Source: Paenibacillus dendritiformis (GTDB lineage Bacteria; Bacillota; Bacilli; Paenibacillales; Paenibacillaceae). From it: a DNA stretch of 64,000 nt. The notes under the pieces were generated by a model. The model was given only the letters and a program-made list of their open reading frames with translations, was not told the origin of the DNA and ran no database searches. The stretch lies in contig NZ_LDIG01000076.1 of NCBI RefSeq assembly GCF_015845845.1, positions 78,105 through 142,104 of the forward strand. The letters are read 5' to 3'. Every line of letters starts with the position of its first letter. Position 1 is the first letter of the stretch. The position numbers were made by a program, and so were the translations under genes. Below, one piece after another: positions 9,512 through 17,905 of this stretch.

Positions 9512-10470
9512 CGGCATTGCTGCAAGTGCGCAATCTGAAAAAGCATTATCCGATTCGCAAAGGGCTCCTCAACAAGCAGGTCGGCTCCGTGAAATCGGTG
9601 GATGGCTTAAACTTCGATATCTATGAAGGCGAGACCTTCGGCATCGTCGGCGAATCCGGCTGCGGCAAGTCGACGACGGGCCGCTCCGTCTTGCGCCTGA
9701 TTGAACCGACGGAGGGCGAAGTCTGGTTCCAGGGACGGAATATTATGGCGCTCTCTCCGAAGGAGCTGCGCCAGCTTCGCCCCGAGATGAGCATGATCTT
9801 CCAGGATCCGTACGCGTCGCTGAATCCGCGCTGGACCGTGCAGCGCATCCTGGAGGAGCCGCTGCAGACCCATCTGCCGATCCGGTCCTCGGAGCGGAAG
9901 CAGCGCGTGCAAGAACTGATGGAGCGGGTAGGGCTGTCGGCATTTCAAGCGAACCGTTTTCCGCATGAATTCTCGGGCGGCCAGCGGCAGCGCGTCGGCA
10001 TCGCCCGCGCCCTGGCGCTCAACCCGAAGTTCATCGTCTGCGACGAGCCGGTCTCGGCGCTGGACGTCTCGATTCAGTCGCAGGTGCTCAACCTGATGCA
10101 GGATTTGCAGGAGCAAGAGAAGCTGACCTATATGTTCATTTCTCATGATTTATCGGTCGTCAAGTTCCTGTGCACGCGGGTCGGAGTTATGTATCTAGGC
10201 AAAATGGTCGAGCTGGCGCCGAAGCGGAAGCTGTATGCGAATCCGCTCCATCCTTACACCAAGGCGCTCATGTCGGCGGTTCCGGTGCCGAACCCGAAGG
10301 CGAAGAAGGAGCGCATCGTCTTGTCCGGCGAAGTGCCAAGCACCAAAAATCCGCCGCAAGGCTGCGCCTTCCACCTTCGCTGCCCGATTGCGTCGGAGCG
10401 CTGCCGCACTGTCCAGCCGGAATGGCGGGAGGCGGATGAAGGGCACTGGGTGGCCTGCCATCATATTTAA
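9508..10470 (+). CDS. ABC transporter ATP-binding protein, DppF/OppF family
   Basis: 320-aa second ATPase of the importer. It begins [19 protein letters not shown], as DppF does. Walker A is GESGCGKS, the signature is [15 protein letters not shown], and Walker B is [12 protein letters not shown]. The C-terminal extension again has a Cys cluster ([14 protein letters not shown]). ATG 9508 overlaps the preceding stop by four bases, indicating coupled translation. The open frame extends further upstream but has no RBS there. Confidence 0.93.
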   Translation: MTALLQVRNLKKHYPIRKGLLNKQVGSVKSVDGLNFDIYEGETFGIVGESGCGKSTTGRSVLRLIEPTEGEVWFQGRNIMALSPKELRQLRPEMSMIFQDPYASLNPRWTVQRILEEPLQTHLPIRSSERKQRVQELMERVGLSAFQANRFPHEFSGGQRQRVGIARALALNPKFIVCDEPVSALDVSIQSQVLNLMQDLQEQEKLTYMFISHDLSVVKFLCTRVGVMYLGKMVELAPKRKLYANPLHPYTKALMSAVPVPNPKAKKERIVLSGEVPSTKNPPQGCAFHLRCPIASERCRTVQPEWREADEGHWVACHHI

Positions 10471-10582
10471 GGGTTAAGGCATCCCTGTCTGATTCCGGCC
10501 CGGCAGAGAGGCTGATCGGGTGCGCTGCAACGTAACTATGATATCGACAACTATGACATCGAGCGGAAAGGGAGAGAAAATC

Positions 10583-11527
10583 ATGGCTTTACTGCAAACG
10601 TTGCGAATCTATGAAGCGGTAGACAATGCATTTACATCCGGCGAGGCGGTGAAGGAGCTGTTCAAGCCTTATCCGCTGGCCGAAGTAAGCGTGCAGCGGG
10701 TTCATGGCGAGAAGGGATTTACGGATTTCATCCGCATCCTTATCCCGGGGACGGAGGGCAAGCACGGAGGCGGACAAGCGCCGAGCTTCGGCATCGTCGG
10801 CCGGCTGGGCGGCTTGGGCGCGCGGCCGCAGCGCATCGGGCTCGTCTCCGATGGCGACGGCGCGATTGCGGCGCTGGCAGCCGCATTGAAGCTGGCTGAC
10901 ATGAGCGTGAAGGGCGACCGGTTACAAGGGGATGTATACATTACGACCCACATCTGCCCGGACGCGCCTACGCTGCCCCATGAGCCGGTCGATTTTATGG
11001 ATTCGCCCGTGGATATTGCGACGATGAACGAATACGAGGTGCTGGACGAGATGGAAGCGGTCTTGTCCATCGATACGACGAAAGGCAACCGCGTCATCAA
11101 TCATAAAGGAATCGCTATTTCCCCGACGGTGAAGGAAGGCTACATCCTGCGCGTCAGCGACGATCTGCTTCGGATCATGGAGATGACGACCGGACAGCTT
11201 CCGGTCACGTTCCCGGTGACGACGCAGGACATTACGCCGTACGGCAACGGGCTGTATCATATTAACAGCATCCTGCAGCCTTGCGTAACGACCGCCGCGC
11301 CGGTCGTCGGCGTCGCAATTACCGCCCAATCGACAGTGCCCGGCTGCGGGACGGGGGCAAGTCATGAAGTCGATATCGCGCTTGCCGCGCGCTTCGCGGT
11401 GGAGGTCGCCAAGGAATTCACGAATGAAGTCTGTTCCTTCTATAATAAGGAGGAGTTCGAGCACATGCTTAACCTGTATGGGCCGATGAATGCGCTGCAG
11501 ACGTTGGGAAAAAAGGTGCAAGCTTAA
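10583..11527 (+). CDS. DUF1177 family protein
   Basis: 314-aa protein of the uncharacterised DUF1177 family, without signal peptide or membrane segment. Start ATG 10583 follows AAAGGGAGAG. Conserved-looking blocks are GIVGRLGGLGARPQ, VSDGDGAIAALAAALKLAD, THICPDAP and VPGCGTGASHEVDIALAARFA. The acidic Asp-Gly block, the isolated His/Asp block and the late His-Glu block recall M20/M42 metallopeptidase metal sites. That similarity is my reading and not a known assignment. It is the seventh gene of the import operon, so it probably processes or senses the same substrate. Confidence 0.8.
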   Translation: MALLQTLRIYEAVDNAFTSGEAVKELFKPYPLAEVSVQRVHGEKGFTDFIRILIPGTEGKHGGGQAPSFGIVGRLGGLGARPQRIGLVSDGDGAIAALAAALKLADMSVKGDRLQGDVYITTHICPDAPTLPHEPVDFMDSPVDIATMNEYEVLDEMEAVLSIDTTKGNRVINHKGIAISPTVKEGYILRVSDDLLRIMEMTTGQLPVTFPVTTQDITPYGNGLYHINSILQPCVTTAAPVVGVAITAQSTVPGCGTGASHEVDIALAARFAVEVAKEFTNEVCSFYNKEEFEHMLNLYGPMNALQTLGKKVQA

Positions 11528-11591
11528 CCCTGCGAGGTCATTCGCCGTGTGGCTTGAGGCCCCGCCGCAAGAGAGAAAGGAGGCTGCCGGG

Positions 11592-12293
11592 ATGGAACGA
11601 AGCGACAGCCGGCAACGCGTCAAAATAGGTCTCATTACGATAGGACAAGCGCCGCGAACGGATGTGCAGCCATTGATTGAGCGCTGGCTGGCCCCTTGTG
11701 CGGATGTGATCCAGCTTGGCGTGCTCGATGGCATGGCTCCGGCGGAGATCGAGCGCGAGCTTGGCCCGCAGCAGGGCGAATTCGTCCTGACGACACGGTT
11801 AGCTGACGGTCAAGCCGTCGTCTTGTCCGCGGCCAAAACGGAAACAGTAATGCAGCGCTTGATCGACGAGTGTGAACGGCAGGGCTGCCAAGTCATCATT
11901 CTGCTCTGCACCGGCGCCTTCCGCCATCTTGCCGCTGAACGGGCGTTGTTGATTGAACCGGAACGGATACTGACGCCTGCGATTGCGAAGCTGGCCGGCG
12001 GGACGCAGCTTGGCCTGATCATTCCGCTGGCGGAGCAAGCGGAGGAGATGCGCCAGAAATGGGGCGCGTTCGGCGCCTCGATTACGACGGCAGCCGCTTC
12101 TCCCTACACGGCGACGCGGGAGCAGCTTGCGGCCGCCGCACAGGAACTGAGAGCTGCCGGCGCCGGAATCATCGTGCTCGATTGCATGGGGTACACGCCA
12201 GAGCATCAGCGGATCGCCAGAGAGGCGAGCGGATGCTTCGCGCTGTTGTCGAGCAGCTTGCTGTTCAAACTGATAACAGAATTGTGCGAGTAA
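11592..12293 (+). CDS. AroM family protein
   Basis: 233-aa cytoplasmic protein of the AroM family; the N-terminal KIGLITIGQAPRTDV is characteristic. AroM has no firmly known function; in E. coli its gene is next to aroL under TyrR. Two cysteines in buried strand contexts, LLCTGAF (~residue 109) and VLDCMGY (~198), resemble the paired catalytic cysteines of Asp/Glu/hydantoin racemases. GAAAGGAGG precedes ATG 11592. It is the last gene of the operon and is followed by a strong terminator. Confidence 0.85.
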   Translation: MERSDSRQRVKIGLITIGQAPRTDVQPLIERWLAPCADVIQLGVLDGMAPAEIERELGPQQGEFVLTTRLADGQAVVLSAAKTETVMQRLIDECERQGCQVIILLCTGAFRHLAAERALLIEPERILTPAIAKLAGGTQLGLIIPLAEQAEEMRQKWGAFGASITTAAASPYTATREQLAAAAQELRAAGAGIIVLDCMGYTPEHQRIAREASGCFALLSSSLLFKLITELCE

Positions 12294-12324
12294 AGGTTAG
12301 AATGACGGTAATCAACGGATGACA

Positions 12325-12364
12325 ACCGCCTGTTGTTTGCGGAAGCAAGCAGCGGGCGGTTTTT
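12325..12364 (+). terminator. Rho-independent terminator of the importer operon
   Basis: Stem ACCGCCTGTTGTTTGC pairs imperfectly with GCAAGCAGCGGGCGGT and is followed directly by five T. It lies 30 bases after the aroM-like stop codon. Confidence 0.85.
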
Positions 12365-12579
12365 GGGTTGCCTGCTAGTACCTGCTCCAAGGCCGCTCTG
12401 TTTTGGAAAGGATCCGCCTTCTCCGCTCTTCGCTTCACTATCCCCTCGGTTCAGACTGATGGGGGCAGTGCGGGATGACTGCATTTCTAAGTATAGGCAG
12501 CGAGGGAAGGGGCAACACGGAATATAGGGACGTAAAAGACGGCGGCGGGCCAAAGGGCGGAAGAGAGATGCGGCAGAAT

Positions 12580-12715
12580 ATCCTGCAAAAGCGCAGTATT
12601 TTTCGTGATTTGAGACGCTATTGGATGAAATTCCTGCATAAGCGCATCAATTTTCCTGATTTTCAATGGAAACCCATTGTCATGGCTAAAATTCCTGCAG
12701 TTTTGCAGGAACCTC
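12580..12715. repeat. Three-unit imperfect repeat with ATTCCTGCA core
   Basis: The core ATTCCTGCA/ATCCTGCA occurs at 12580, 12630 and 12691. Each copy is followed by a short match (AAAAGCGCA, TAAGCGCA, GTTTTGCAGGA). Weaker similarity (TTTTTCGTGATTT and TTTTCCTGATTT) extends the first two units to ~50 bases. The last copy forms a small palindrome, CCTGCAGTTTTGCAGG. Apart from the terminators at its two ends, the gap 12294-12905 holds nothing else I can name. Confidence 0.6.
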
Positions 12716-12842
12716 GGTAACGGAGTAAACGTCACAAGGAAAAACTGCGTATTTGCATTTTTTCGGCAAGTCGAGCCTGTGAGAAGGAGTACGGCAAGCC
12801 GCTCCTATGAGAAGAAGTTCGGCATTGCGAGCTGAGAGAAGA

Positions 12843-12889
12843 AGGGGGCTGTCGCCCTGAAGCTAAAACTGCTTCATGGGACAGCCCCT
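12843..12889 (-). terminator. Hairpin downstream of the GH8 gene
   Basis: AGGGGCTGTC and GACAGCCCCT form a ten-base stem, with an inner GAAGC/GCTTC pairing, 17 bases beyond the GH8 stop. On the minus strand it runs into a CT-rich tract and not a pure T-run. Confidence 0.6.
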
Positions 12890-12905
12890 GGAAGATGCGT
12901 TCAAG

Positions 12906-14198
12906 TTATGGCGTCCACCAGTTGCCGGAGACGACGATCAGGCTGAGCAGGCGGATGCTGTTCCCGAAGTAGGTATCGCCGTTGGTCGATTTCGAGGTCG
13001 TGTTGCTCCATAAGGAATTGAGCCATGCCTGATTGCTGGAATCGATCATGGCGCTGACGGCGAACGGAGTGGAGAACGGAAGATCATAGTACGAGACGAG
13101 CGGGCTTCCGTTCAGCTTATATCCCGCGCGGATGTTCGCCGGTTTGCTGCCGGTGCTGCTCTTGATCCAGCTATTCAGCTTCGTGAGCTGCGCCTTCGCG
13201 CGGGTATCGCCCGTCAAGATGTAGTCGGTCGCAATTCTCCACGGCGTCCGGCAGGAGTTGTAATAGTAGTTGCCGTCATTCGGCGTTTCCAGGTAGGTTC
13301 CGTCGGCGGGTTTATAGCCGCTGGATTCTTTGGTCGCGAAATCCGGCATCAGCCCGGTTGAGCTGGAATAGCCGGAGAACAACTGCTGAATGATCGTATA
13401 GGTCTGATTCAGCACATTGTCCCAACGCGAATCTCCGGTCGCCGCCTTGAAGGCGCGGAGATGATTGAGCATAAAGTCGGACGGCCGCGTTCCTTTGCCC
13501 CACTTCGAGTCCGAATCGGAAGCCCAGTCTCCGAGCTTCAAATGCCAAGTTTTCTGGTTGACCTCGCTTTGCATGATGGCATTGATAAGGTTGACCGCTT
13601 CCGCGCGGTAATTGATGCCGCTGGAGCTGCCCCATTGCTTGTCGGCCAGCAGGAGCGCATAGGCCATATCCATGTCGCCATCGGTGGCGGCATCCGAGCC
13701 GGCTTCCGTATTATTGACGATGGCGGAGCCGTTATCGATCTGCTGCCAGGCCATCAGCTTCGGGTTAATCTCGCTCGGGTTCGCCTTGTAGAAGCGGTAC
13801 AATCCGTCAAAATAGGTTTTTGCATTGGCGTCATGCCCTGCCATATAGGCGGTAATGAGCATGCCATATCCATTCGCTTCGCTGGTTGTGACGGCATTCG
13901 GGTACTTGTCATCGGATTCGCCGTTTAAGTTGTAATGAACGAAATATTGATTGCTGACATACGGGTTTTTCTTTAAATATCGGGCCTTCCATTCGTCGTA
14001 CAGCCGCTTCACTTCGTTGTCCATCTGGCTCTGGCTCACGTTATTCGGCTTAATGACCCCTGAAGCGTACGATTGGTGCTGCGGGAACGGACGATTGACT
14101 GTGGCGGCAGACGCCGTCTTCTCGGACAGGACAAACAGGGTTTGAACCGAACCGAGAAGCAGGGTAAGGCAGAGAAACCATTTTACTGACTTTCGCAA
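12906..14198 (-). CDS. Secreted glycoside hydrolase family 8 (chitosanase/endoglucanase)
   Basis: 430-aa extracellular enzyme. The N-terminal signal peptide is ~31 residues with cleavage near SASAA, and the mature part is a full GH8 (alpha/alpha)6 barrel. The proton-donor motif TSEANGYGM puts the acid at E107. GDMDMAYAL (~D173-D177) is the second GH8 hallmark. Overall it resembles bacillary chitosanases, which split beta-1,4-glucosamine chains and often also glucans. The start is TTG at 14198 with AAAGGAG ten bases upstream. It is monocistronic, with a long AT-rich upstream region. Confidence 0.9.
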   Translation of the reverse strand: MRKSVKWFLCLTLLLGSVQTLFVLSEKTASAATVNRPFPQHQSYASGVIKPNNVSQSQMDNEVKRLYDEWKARYLKKNPYVSNQYFVHYNLNGESDDKYPNAVTTSEANGYGMLITAYMAGHDANAKTYFDGLYRFYKANPSEINPKLMAWQQIDNGSAIVNNTEAGSDAATDGDMDMAYALLLADKQWGSSSGINYRAEAVNLINAIMQSEVNQKTWHLKLGDWASDSDSKWGKGTRPSDFMLNHLRAFKAATGDSRWDNVLNQTYTIIQQLFSGYSSSTGLMPDFATKESSGYKPADGTYLETPNDGNYYYNSCRTPWRIATDYILTGDTRAKAQLTKLNSWIKSSTGSKPANIRAGYKLNGSPLVSYYDLPFSTPFAVSAMIDSSNQAWLNSLWSNTTSKSTNGDTYFGNSIRLLSLIVVSGNWWTP

Positions 14199-14635
14199 GG
14201 CAAGACGACTCCTTTCAATTTATAAAGTTGAAGCGACTCAATTTTCACGCATGAAAATTAAATCGGTTTCACTTTAAGTTATGCCGATGGCGATAACTTC
14301 ATGATTGCAAAGCATTGCGCAGAGGAAAGCCATCTGGACCGGGAGGAAAGTGGCAAGTCAAGCAAATCTGGATAATCAGGTAAGCAAATCAAACAGATTA
14401 GTTGAGCAAGTCAAAAAAGGTAAGCAAAGCAAATGGTTTCAGCCAATCGAGCAAGCAATCGAATCAAATATCACAATAGATCACAATGAACCAAATGAAT
14501 CAAATGAATCAAGCGAATGCAGTCTCACACGAAAATATAAGCGATTTAACTTTTGGTGCCGAAAACAAGGGCGTGTATGAATCAGAGGTATTTTTTTCAA
14601 TTATAATACGAGCCCATCAAAAAGAAAAGAAAAAC

Positions 14636-14649
14636 TTAAAGCGCTTACA
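14636..14649 (-). promoter_or_regulatory. Possible CcpA cre site
   Basis: On the minus strand this reads TGTAAGCGCTTTAA, close to the cre consensus TGWAANCGNTNWCA, with only the last bases deviating. It is ~440 bases from the GH8 start and ~95 bases upstream of the GT2 promoter, so which gene it would serve is unclear. Confidence 0.25.
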
Positions 14650-14730
14650 TAATCTTAAAATGATTCCCTTTATTCCCCGAAAATGCGATCCGAAAAAAAA
14701 GCCGAATTTAACGACATAAATCCCTAAATT

Positions 14731-14758
14731 TTGAAAAAACGATTTCATGTTATAGAAT
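14731..14758 (+). promoter_or_regulatory. Sigma-A-type promoter of the glycosylation operon
   Basis: TTGAAA (14731-14736), a 16-base spacer and TAGAAT (14753-14758), in a TATAGAATATAAT context, lie 60 bases upstream of the GT2 start. Confidence 0.6.
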
Positions 14759-14818
14759 ATAATGGAAAATGTTTGTATAATAAGGAGGAATTGATTTCCT
14801 TCTCCGAAGGAAGCTGTT

Positions 14819-15823
14819 ATGAAGACGACACCGATTTTGTATATGGTTGTTCCTTGCTATAACGAAGAGGCGGTGCTTCCCCTCACGATGCAGACCTTGA
14901 CCGGCGTGCTGTCCCGCTTGGTTCAGGAGCGCGCCGTCTCCGCCGAGAGCCGGATATTGCTGGTCGATGACGGCAGCAGAGATGCGACCTGGCTGACCAT
15001 CGTGCAGGAACGGGAACGGAATCACTGGATTGCCGGATTGAAGCTGTCCCGCAATGCCGGACATCAGAAGGCGCTGCTCGCCGGGCTGATGTATGCCAAA
15101 AATTTTGCCGATTGCGTCGTCTCCCTTGACGCCGATCTGCAGGACGATGTCGCCGTCGTGAGGCAATTCGTCCAGCATTTCCGCGACGGCTGCGATATTG
15201 TGTACGGCGTAAGGGACAACCGGGATAACGATACGTATTTCAAGCGGTGGAGCGCCGAGTTTTTCTATAAGCTGATGCGGCGGATGGGCATTCCGCTTGT
15301 CTACAATCATGCCGACTACCGGCTGATGAGCCGCCGTGCTCTCGACTACCTGAGCCAGTTCCCCGAGTCCAATCTGTTCCTGCGCGGGATCGTGCCGCTC
15401 ATCGGCTTCCCGTCTTCCGTCGTTCCTTACCGGAGACTGGAGCGGGCTGCGGGCGAGACCAAATATCCGCTCCGCAAGATGCTGTCGTTTGCCTGGGACG
15501 GCATTACGTCATTCAGCATGAAGCCGATGCGGGTCGTTACCGCGCTTGGCTTCGTCAGCCTGGGCGCAAGCGCGCTGGCGGGCCTCTACGCCCTCCTGTC
15601 CAAGCTGCTGGGACAGACCGTGTCCGGATGGACTTCTCTGATGCTGTCCGTCTGGTTCGTCGGAAGCGTCCAATTGCTGGGCCTGGGGGTGGTCGGGGAA
15701 TACATCGGCAAGATCTATTCCGAGGTCAAGCGGCGCCCGCCTTACATCATTGAGCAGGTGCTGGCGGACAAGCCGGGGATCGAGCAGCCGGTCCGGGCCA
15801 ATGGAACGGGGTGGGCCGAGTGA
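14819..15823 (+). CDS. Family 2 glycosyltransferase, GtrB/polyprenyl-phosphate type
   Basis: 334-aa enzyme predicted to transfer a hexose from a nucleotide sugar to undecaprenyl phosphate on the cytoplasmic face. The GT-A domain spans residues ~1-220, with PCYNEEAVLP, LLVDDGSRDAT, LDADLQDD (DXD-like) and the QKALLAGLMYA block. Two C-terminal membrane helices (~235-290) are typical of GtrB/CsbB/DPMS-like proteins. Start ATG 14819 follows AAGGAAG. Its stop overlaps the GtrA start as GTGA, indicating coupling. Confidence 0.9.
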   Translation: MKTTPILYMVVPCYNEEAVLPLTMQTLTGVLSRLVQERAVSAESRILLVDDGSRDATWLTIVQERERNHWIAGLKLSRNAGHQKALLAGLMYAKNFADCVVSLDADLQDDVAVVRQFVQHFRDGCDIVYGVRDNRDNDTYFKRWSAEFFYKLMRRMGIPLVYNHADYRLMSRRALDYLSQFPESNLFLRGIVPLIGFPSSVVPYRRLERAAGETKYPLRKMLSFAWDGITSFSMKPMRVVTALGFVSLGASALAGLYALLSKLLGQTVSGWTSLMLSVWFVGSVQLLGLGVVGEYIGKIYSEVKRRPPYIIEQVLADKPGIEQPVRANGTGWAE

Positions 15824-16296
15824 ACGGCGCGAAGCTGGCCGTGCGGGGCGGCGCCCGCCTGTTCGGCCGCTATGCCGCCGTCGGGGCCGTGAACACGCTG
15901 GTCGGGCTCGGGACGGTGTATGTGCTGCTGTATGCCGGCTGGAGCCATTTTCACGCGACATTCGTTGGCAACTCGGTCGGCGTAGGAGTGAGCTTCATTC
16001 TGAACCGGCGCTATACGTTCCGCTATCGGGGGCAATGGCTGCCAAGCTTGCTCCGGTTCATCTCCATAGCCTTGCTCTGTTACGGGCTGGCGTACCAGGC
16101 GCTGCATCCCGCCATGTCTGCATTGGCGTCCCTGCTGCTGCCCGCTTGGGCCTCGCCTTGGAAGCCGTATGCGGCCGTATTGGGGGAAGCGGCGGTCTAT
16201 ACCGCTGCCTCGTTCCGGCTTCACCGGGGCGTCACGTTCGCCCGGGCAAGCGGCGGGGACGACGATACCCCGCCTGTCGAAGCCGGCGTCAAATAG
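15820..16296 (+). CDS. GtrA family membrane protein (putative lipid-sugar flippase)
   Basis: ~158-aa protein with four predicted membrane helices. The GtrA signature is FGRYAAVGAVNTLVGLGTVY, followed by NSVGVGVSFILNRRYTFRY. GtrA proteins are thought to flip polyprenyl-phosphate-linked sugars. GTG 15820 overlaps the GT2 stop (GTGA) and follows GGGGTGG; GTG 15811 is an alternative. It forms the usual pair with the preceding transferase. Confidence 0.9.
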   Translation: MNGAKLAVRGGARLFGRYAAVGAVNTLVGLGTVYVLLYAGWSHFHATFVGNSVGVGVSFILNRRYTFRYRGQWLPSLLRFISIALLCYGLAYQALHPAMSALASLLLPAWASPWKPYAAVLGEAAVYTAASFRLHRGVTFARASGGDDDTPPVEAGVK

Positions 16297-16338
16297 CAAG
16301 CAAGCATAGCGATTTCCACACGGGAGGGTGATTCATGC

Positions 16339-17760
16339 ATGAAGCAGAAAGACTGGGTAACGTGGGGAGCCATGGGAATAGGCGCGCTTATTCTCATCGT
16401 AATTCTGTTCATTCCCCCGTTCATTGGAGTCGCGAACAATGGCGATTTCGAACGGATTGTGGGCAGCGGCGGCATTGCCCCGCTGAGCGACAAGTTCACC
16501 TATGAACAAAAATATTTCGGATACAGCCACTCGCGCTATGACTACGGCCCCTTCTCCATAAACTATTGGTCATCCCAAGCGCTGTTCGTCTTCCTGGCCG
16601 GGCTGCTCGGGCGGGCATGGAGTTCCGCTTCGTTTCCGCTGGAGGCGATGGGGGCGATCTATGCCGCCCTGCTGCTGGCGGCGTTGTTCCTTATTGTCCG
16701 ATACGCCTGTTCCGGTCAGCGCTGGCTGCAGGTGACCGTGGCCCTCTGCCTGCTGTTTATCTTTTTCGATATTGGCTATGTGGCGTATTTTCAATCTTTT
16801 TTCGGCGAGCCGGTCTCCCTCATCTTCCTGCTTCTCGCATCCGGAACGTCCTTCGTGCTGGCATCGCGGCGCAAGCCTTCCATCGGTTGGCTCGTTCTGT
16901 TCTTCATCTCTGTCCTGATTCTATCCGCATCCAAGCTGCAGAATGCGCCGATCGGCCTCGTCTTCATCCTTTTCGCTTTCCGGATATACCGGAAGCGCCC
17001 GGAGCGGAGCTGGAGGAGCACGGTCATTGCCGGCTCGGCCTCGATACTGGCGATGTCCGTATTGGTGTATGCCTATGCGCCGCAGGAGCTGAAGCAGATT
17101 AACCTGTACCAGACGATATTTTACGGAATATTGAAGGACTCGCCTCATGTGGAGAGAGATCTGGCAGAGTTGGGCATCCCGGAGAAGTTCGCCGTACTCG
17201 CCGGAACGAATTACTTCCAGAAGGATGTGCCGATCCGGCAGGACGATCCGGAATTAACGGAGCATGTCTACTCCCGGCTCGGGCATGTCGATGTGGCCGC
17301 CTACTATCTGCGCCATCCCGGGCGGATGATCGATAAGCTGGAGGCCGCTTCGTCTCAAGCCGCGATGATTCGGCCGTACTATCTGGGCAACTATGAGCAA
17401 GAGGCCGGCAAGCCTCGGGGCGCCCTGTCGTATACATACAGCGTCTGGAGCGAGACCAAGAAGGATCTGCTCCCGCAGCGCTTCGCTTTTTATCTCGTTT
17501 TTTTCCTTCTATATATAGGTGTCGCGCTCAGGGAATATACTCGCAGACGCTATGGGAAGCATGTGGTCGATGCGGCGCTGGTCATCGGCTTCGTTGCCAT
17601 TATCGCGGTGGCGGTCCCGCTGGTGGGGGACGGCGAGGCGGATTTGGGCAAGCATTTGTTCCTGTTCAACGTCAGCTTCGACATGATGATCATCGTATCG
17701 GTCGTCTGGGTGATAGCCCAGATTCGCAGAATTTTTGACCGATCCCCCGAATTGCATTGA
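16339..17760 (+). CDS. Large polytopic membrane protein, putative glycan transferase (WsfD-like)
   Basis: 473-aa protein with about ten hydrophobic segments. After the first helix comes VANNGDFERIVG, which resembles the acidic first extracytoplasmic loop of GT-C-type transferases. An extracellular domain lies around residues 250-380. By memory it resembles the S-layer-glycan protein WsfD, but I cannot test this. Following GT2 and GtrA it would be the third member of a Gtr-type set, moving the sugar from the lipid to a wall or surface polymer. Start ATG 16339 follows GGAGGG. Confidence 0.65.
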   Translation: MKQKDWVTWGAMGIGALILIVILFIPPFIGVANNGDFERIVGSGGIAPLSDKFTYEQKYFGYSHSRYDYGPFSINYWSSQALFVFLAGLLGRAWSSASFPLEAMGAIYAALLLAALFLIVRYACSGQRWLQVTVALCLLFIFFDIGYVAYFQSFFGEPVSLIFLLLASGTSFVLASRRKPSIGWLVLFFISVLILSASKLQNAPIGLVFILFAFRIYRKRPERSWRSTVIAGSASILAMSVLVYAYAPQELKQINLYQTIFYGILKDSPHVERDLAELGIPEKFAVLAGTNYFQKDVPIRQDDPELTEHVYSRLGHVDVAAYYLRHPGRMIDKLEAASSQAAMIRPYYLGNYEQEAGKPRGALSYTYSVWSETKKDLLPQRFAFYLVFFLLYIGVALREYTRRRYGKHVVDAALVIGFVAIIAVAVPLVGDGEADLGKHLFLFNVSFDMMIIVSVVWVIAQIRRIFDRSPELH

Positions 17761-17848
17761 TGAAGCGCAGGCAACATGGCGTTGAGGGCCGTATGCACCC
17801 GCTGGCATATGACCTTGTTCCTAGCGAATCGTTCAAAAATAAGGATAT

Positions 17849-17886
17849 TGTAGATGCGACAGCCGGTGATGCCGGCCGCATCTACA
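17849..17886 (+). terminator. Hairpin before the radical SAM gene
   Basis: Perfect ten-base stem TGTAGATGCG/CGCATCTACA with an inner CCGG/CCGG. The following GTTTAAG is a poor T-run, so termination is likely only partial. Confidence 0.45.
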
Positions 17887-17905
17887 GTTTAAGGGGGCAC
17901 GGGAT

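Larger units (their letters stand above)
14199..14818. other. 620-bp AT-rich intergenic region
   Basis: Spacer between divergent genes, far richer in A+T than its surroundings. It contains reiterated short words (AAGCAAATC, GAGCAAG, and AATGAATCA near 14495) but no convincing gene. The open frames 14305-14580 and 14486-14719 lack RBSs and look like low-complexity by-products. Regulatory elements for GH8 and GT2 must lie here. Confidence 0.5.

Noticed and set aside
14305..14719. Two open frames in the AT-rich gap
   Set aside because: No ribosome binding site, low-complexity composition (Asn/Gln/Ser/Lys) and no family resemblance.
17849..17886. Riboswitch before the radical SAM gene
   Set aside because: Only one simple hairpin is present; there is no conserved aptamer-like core.
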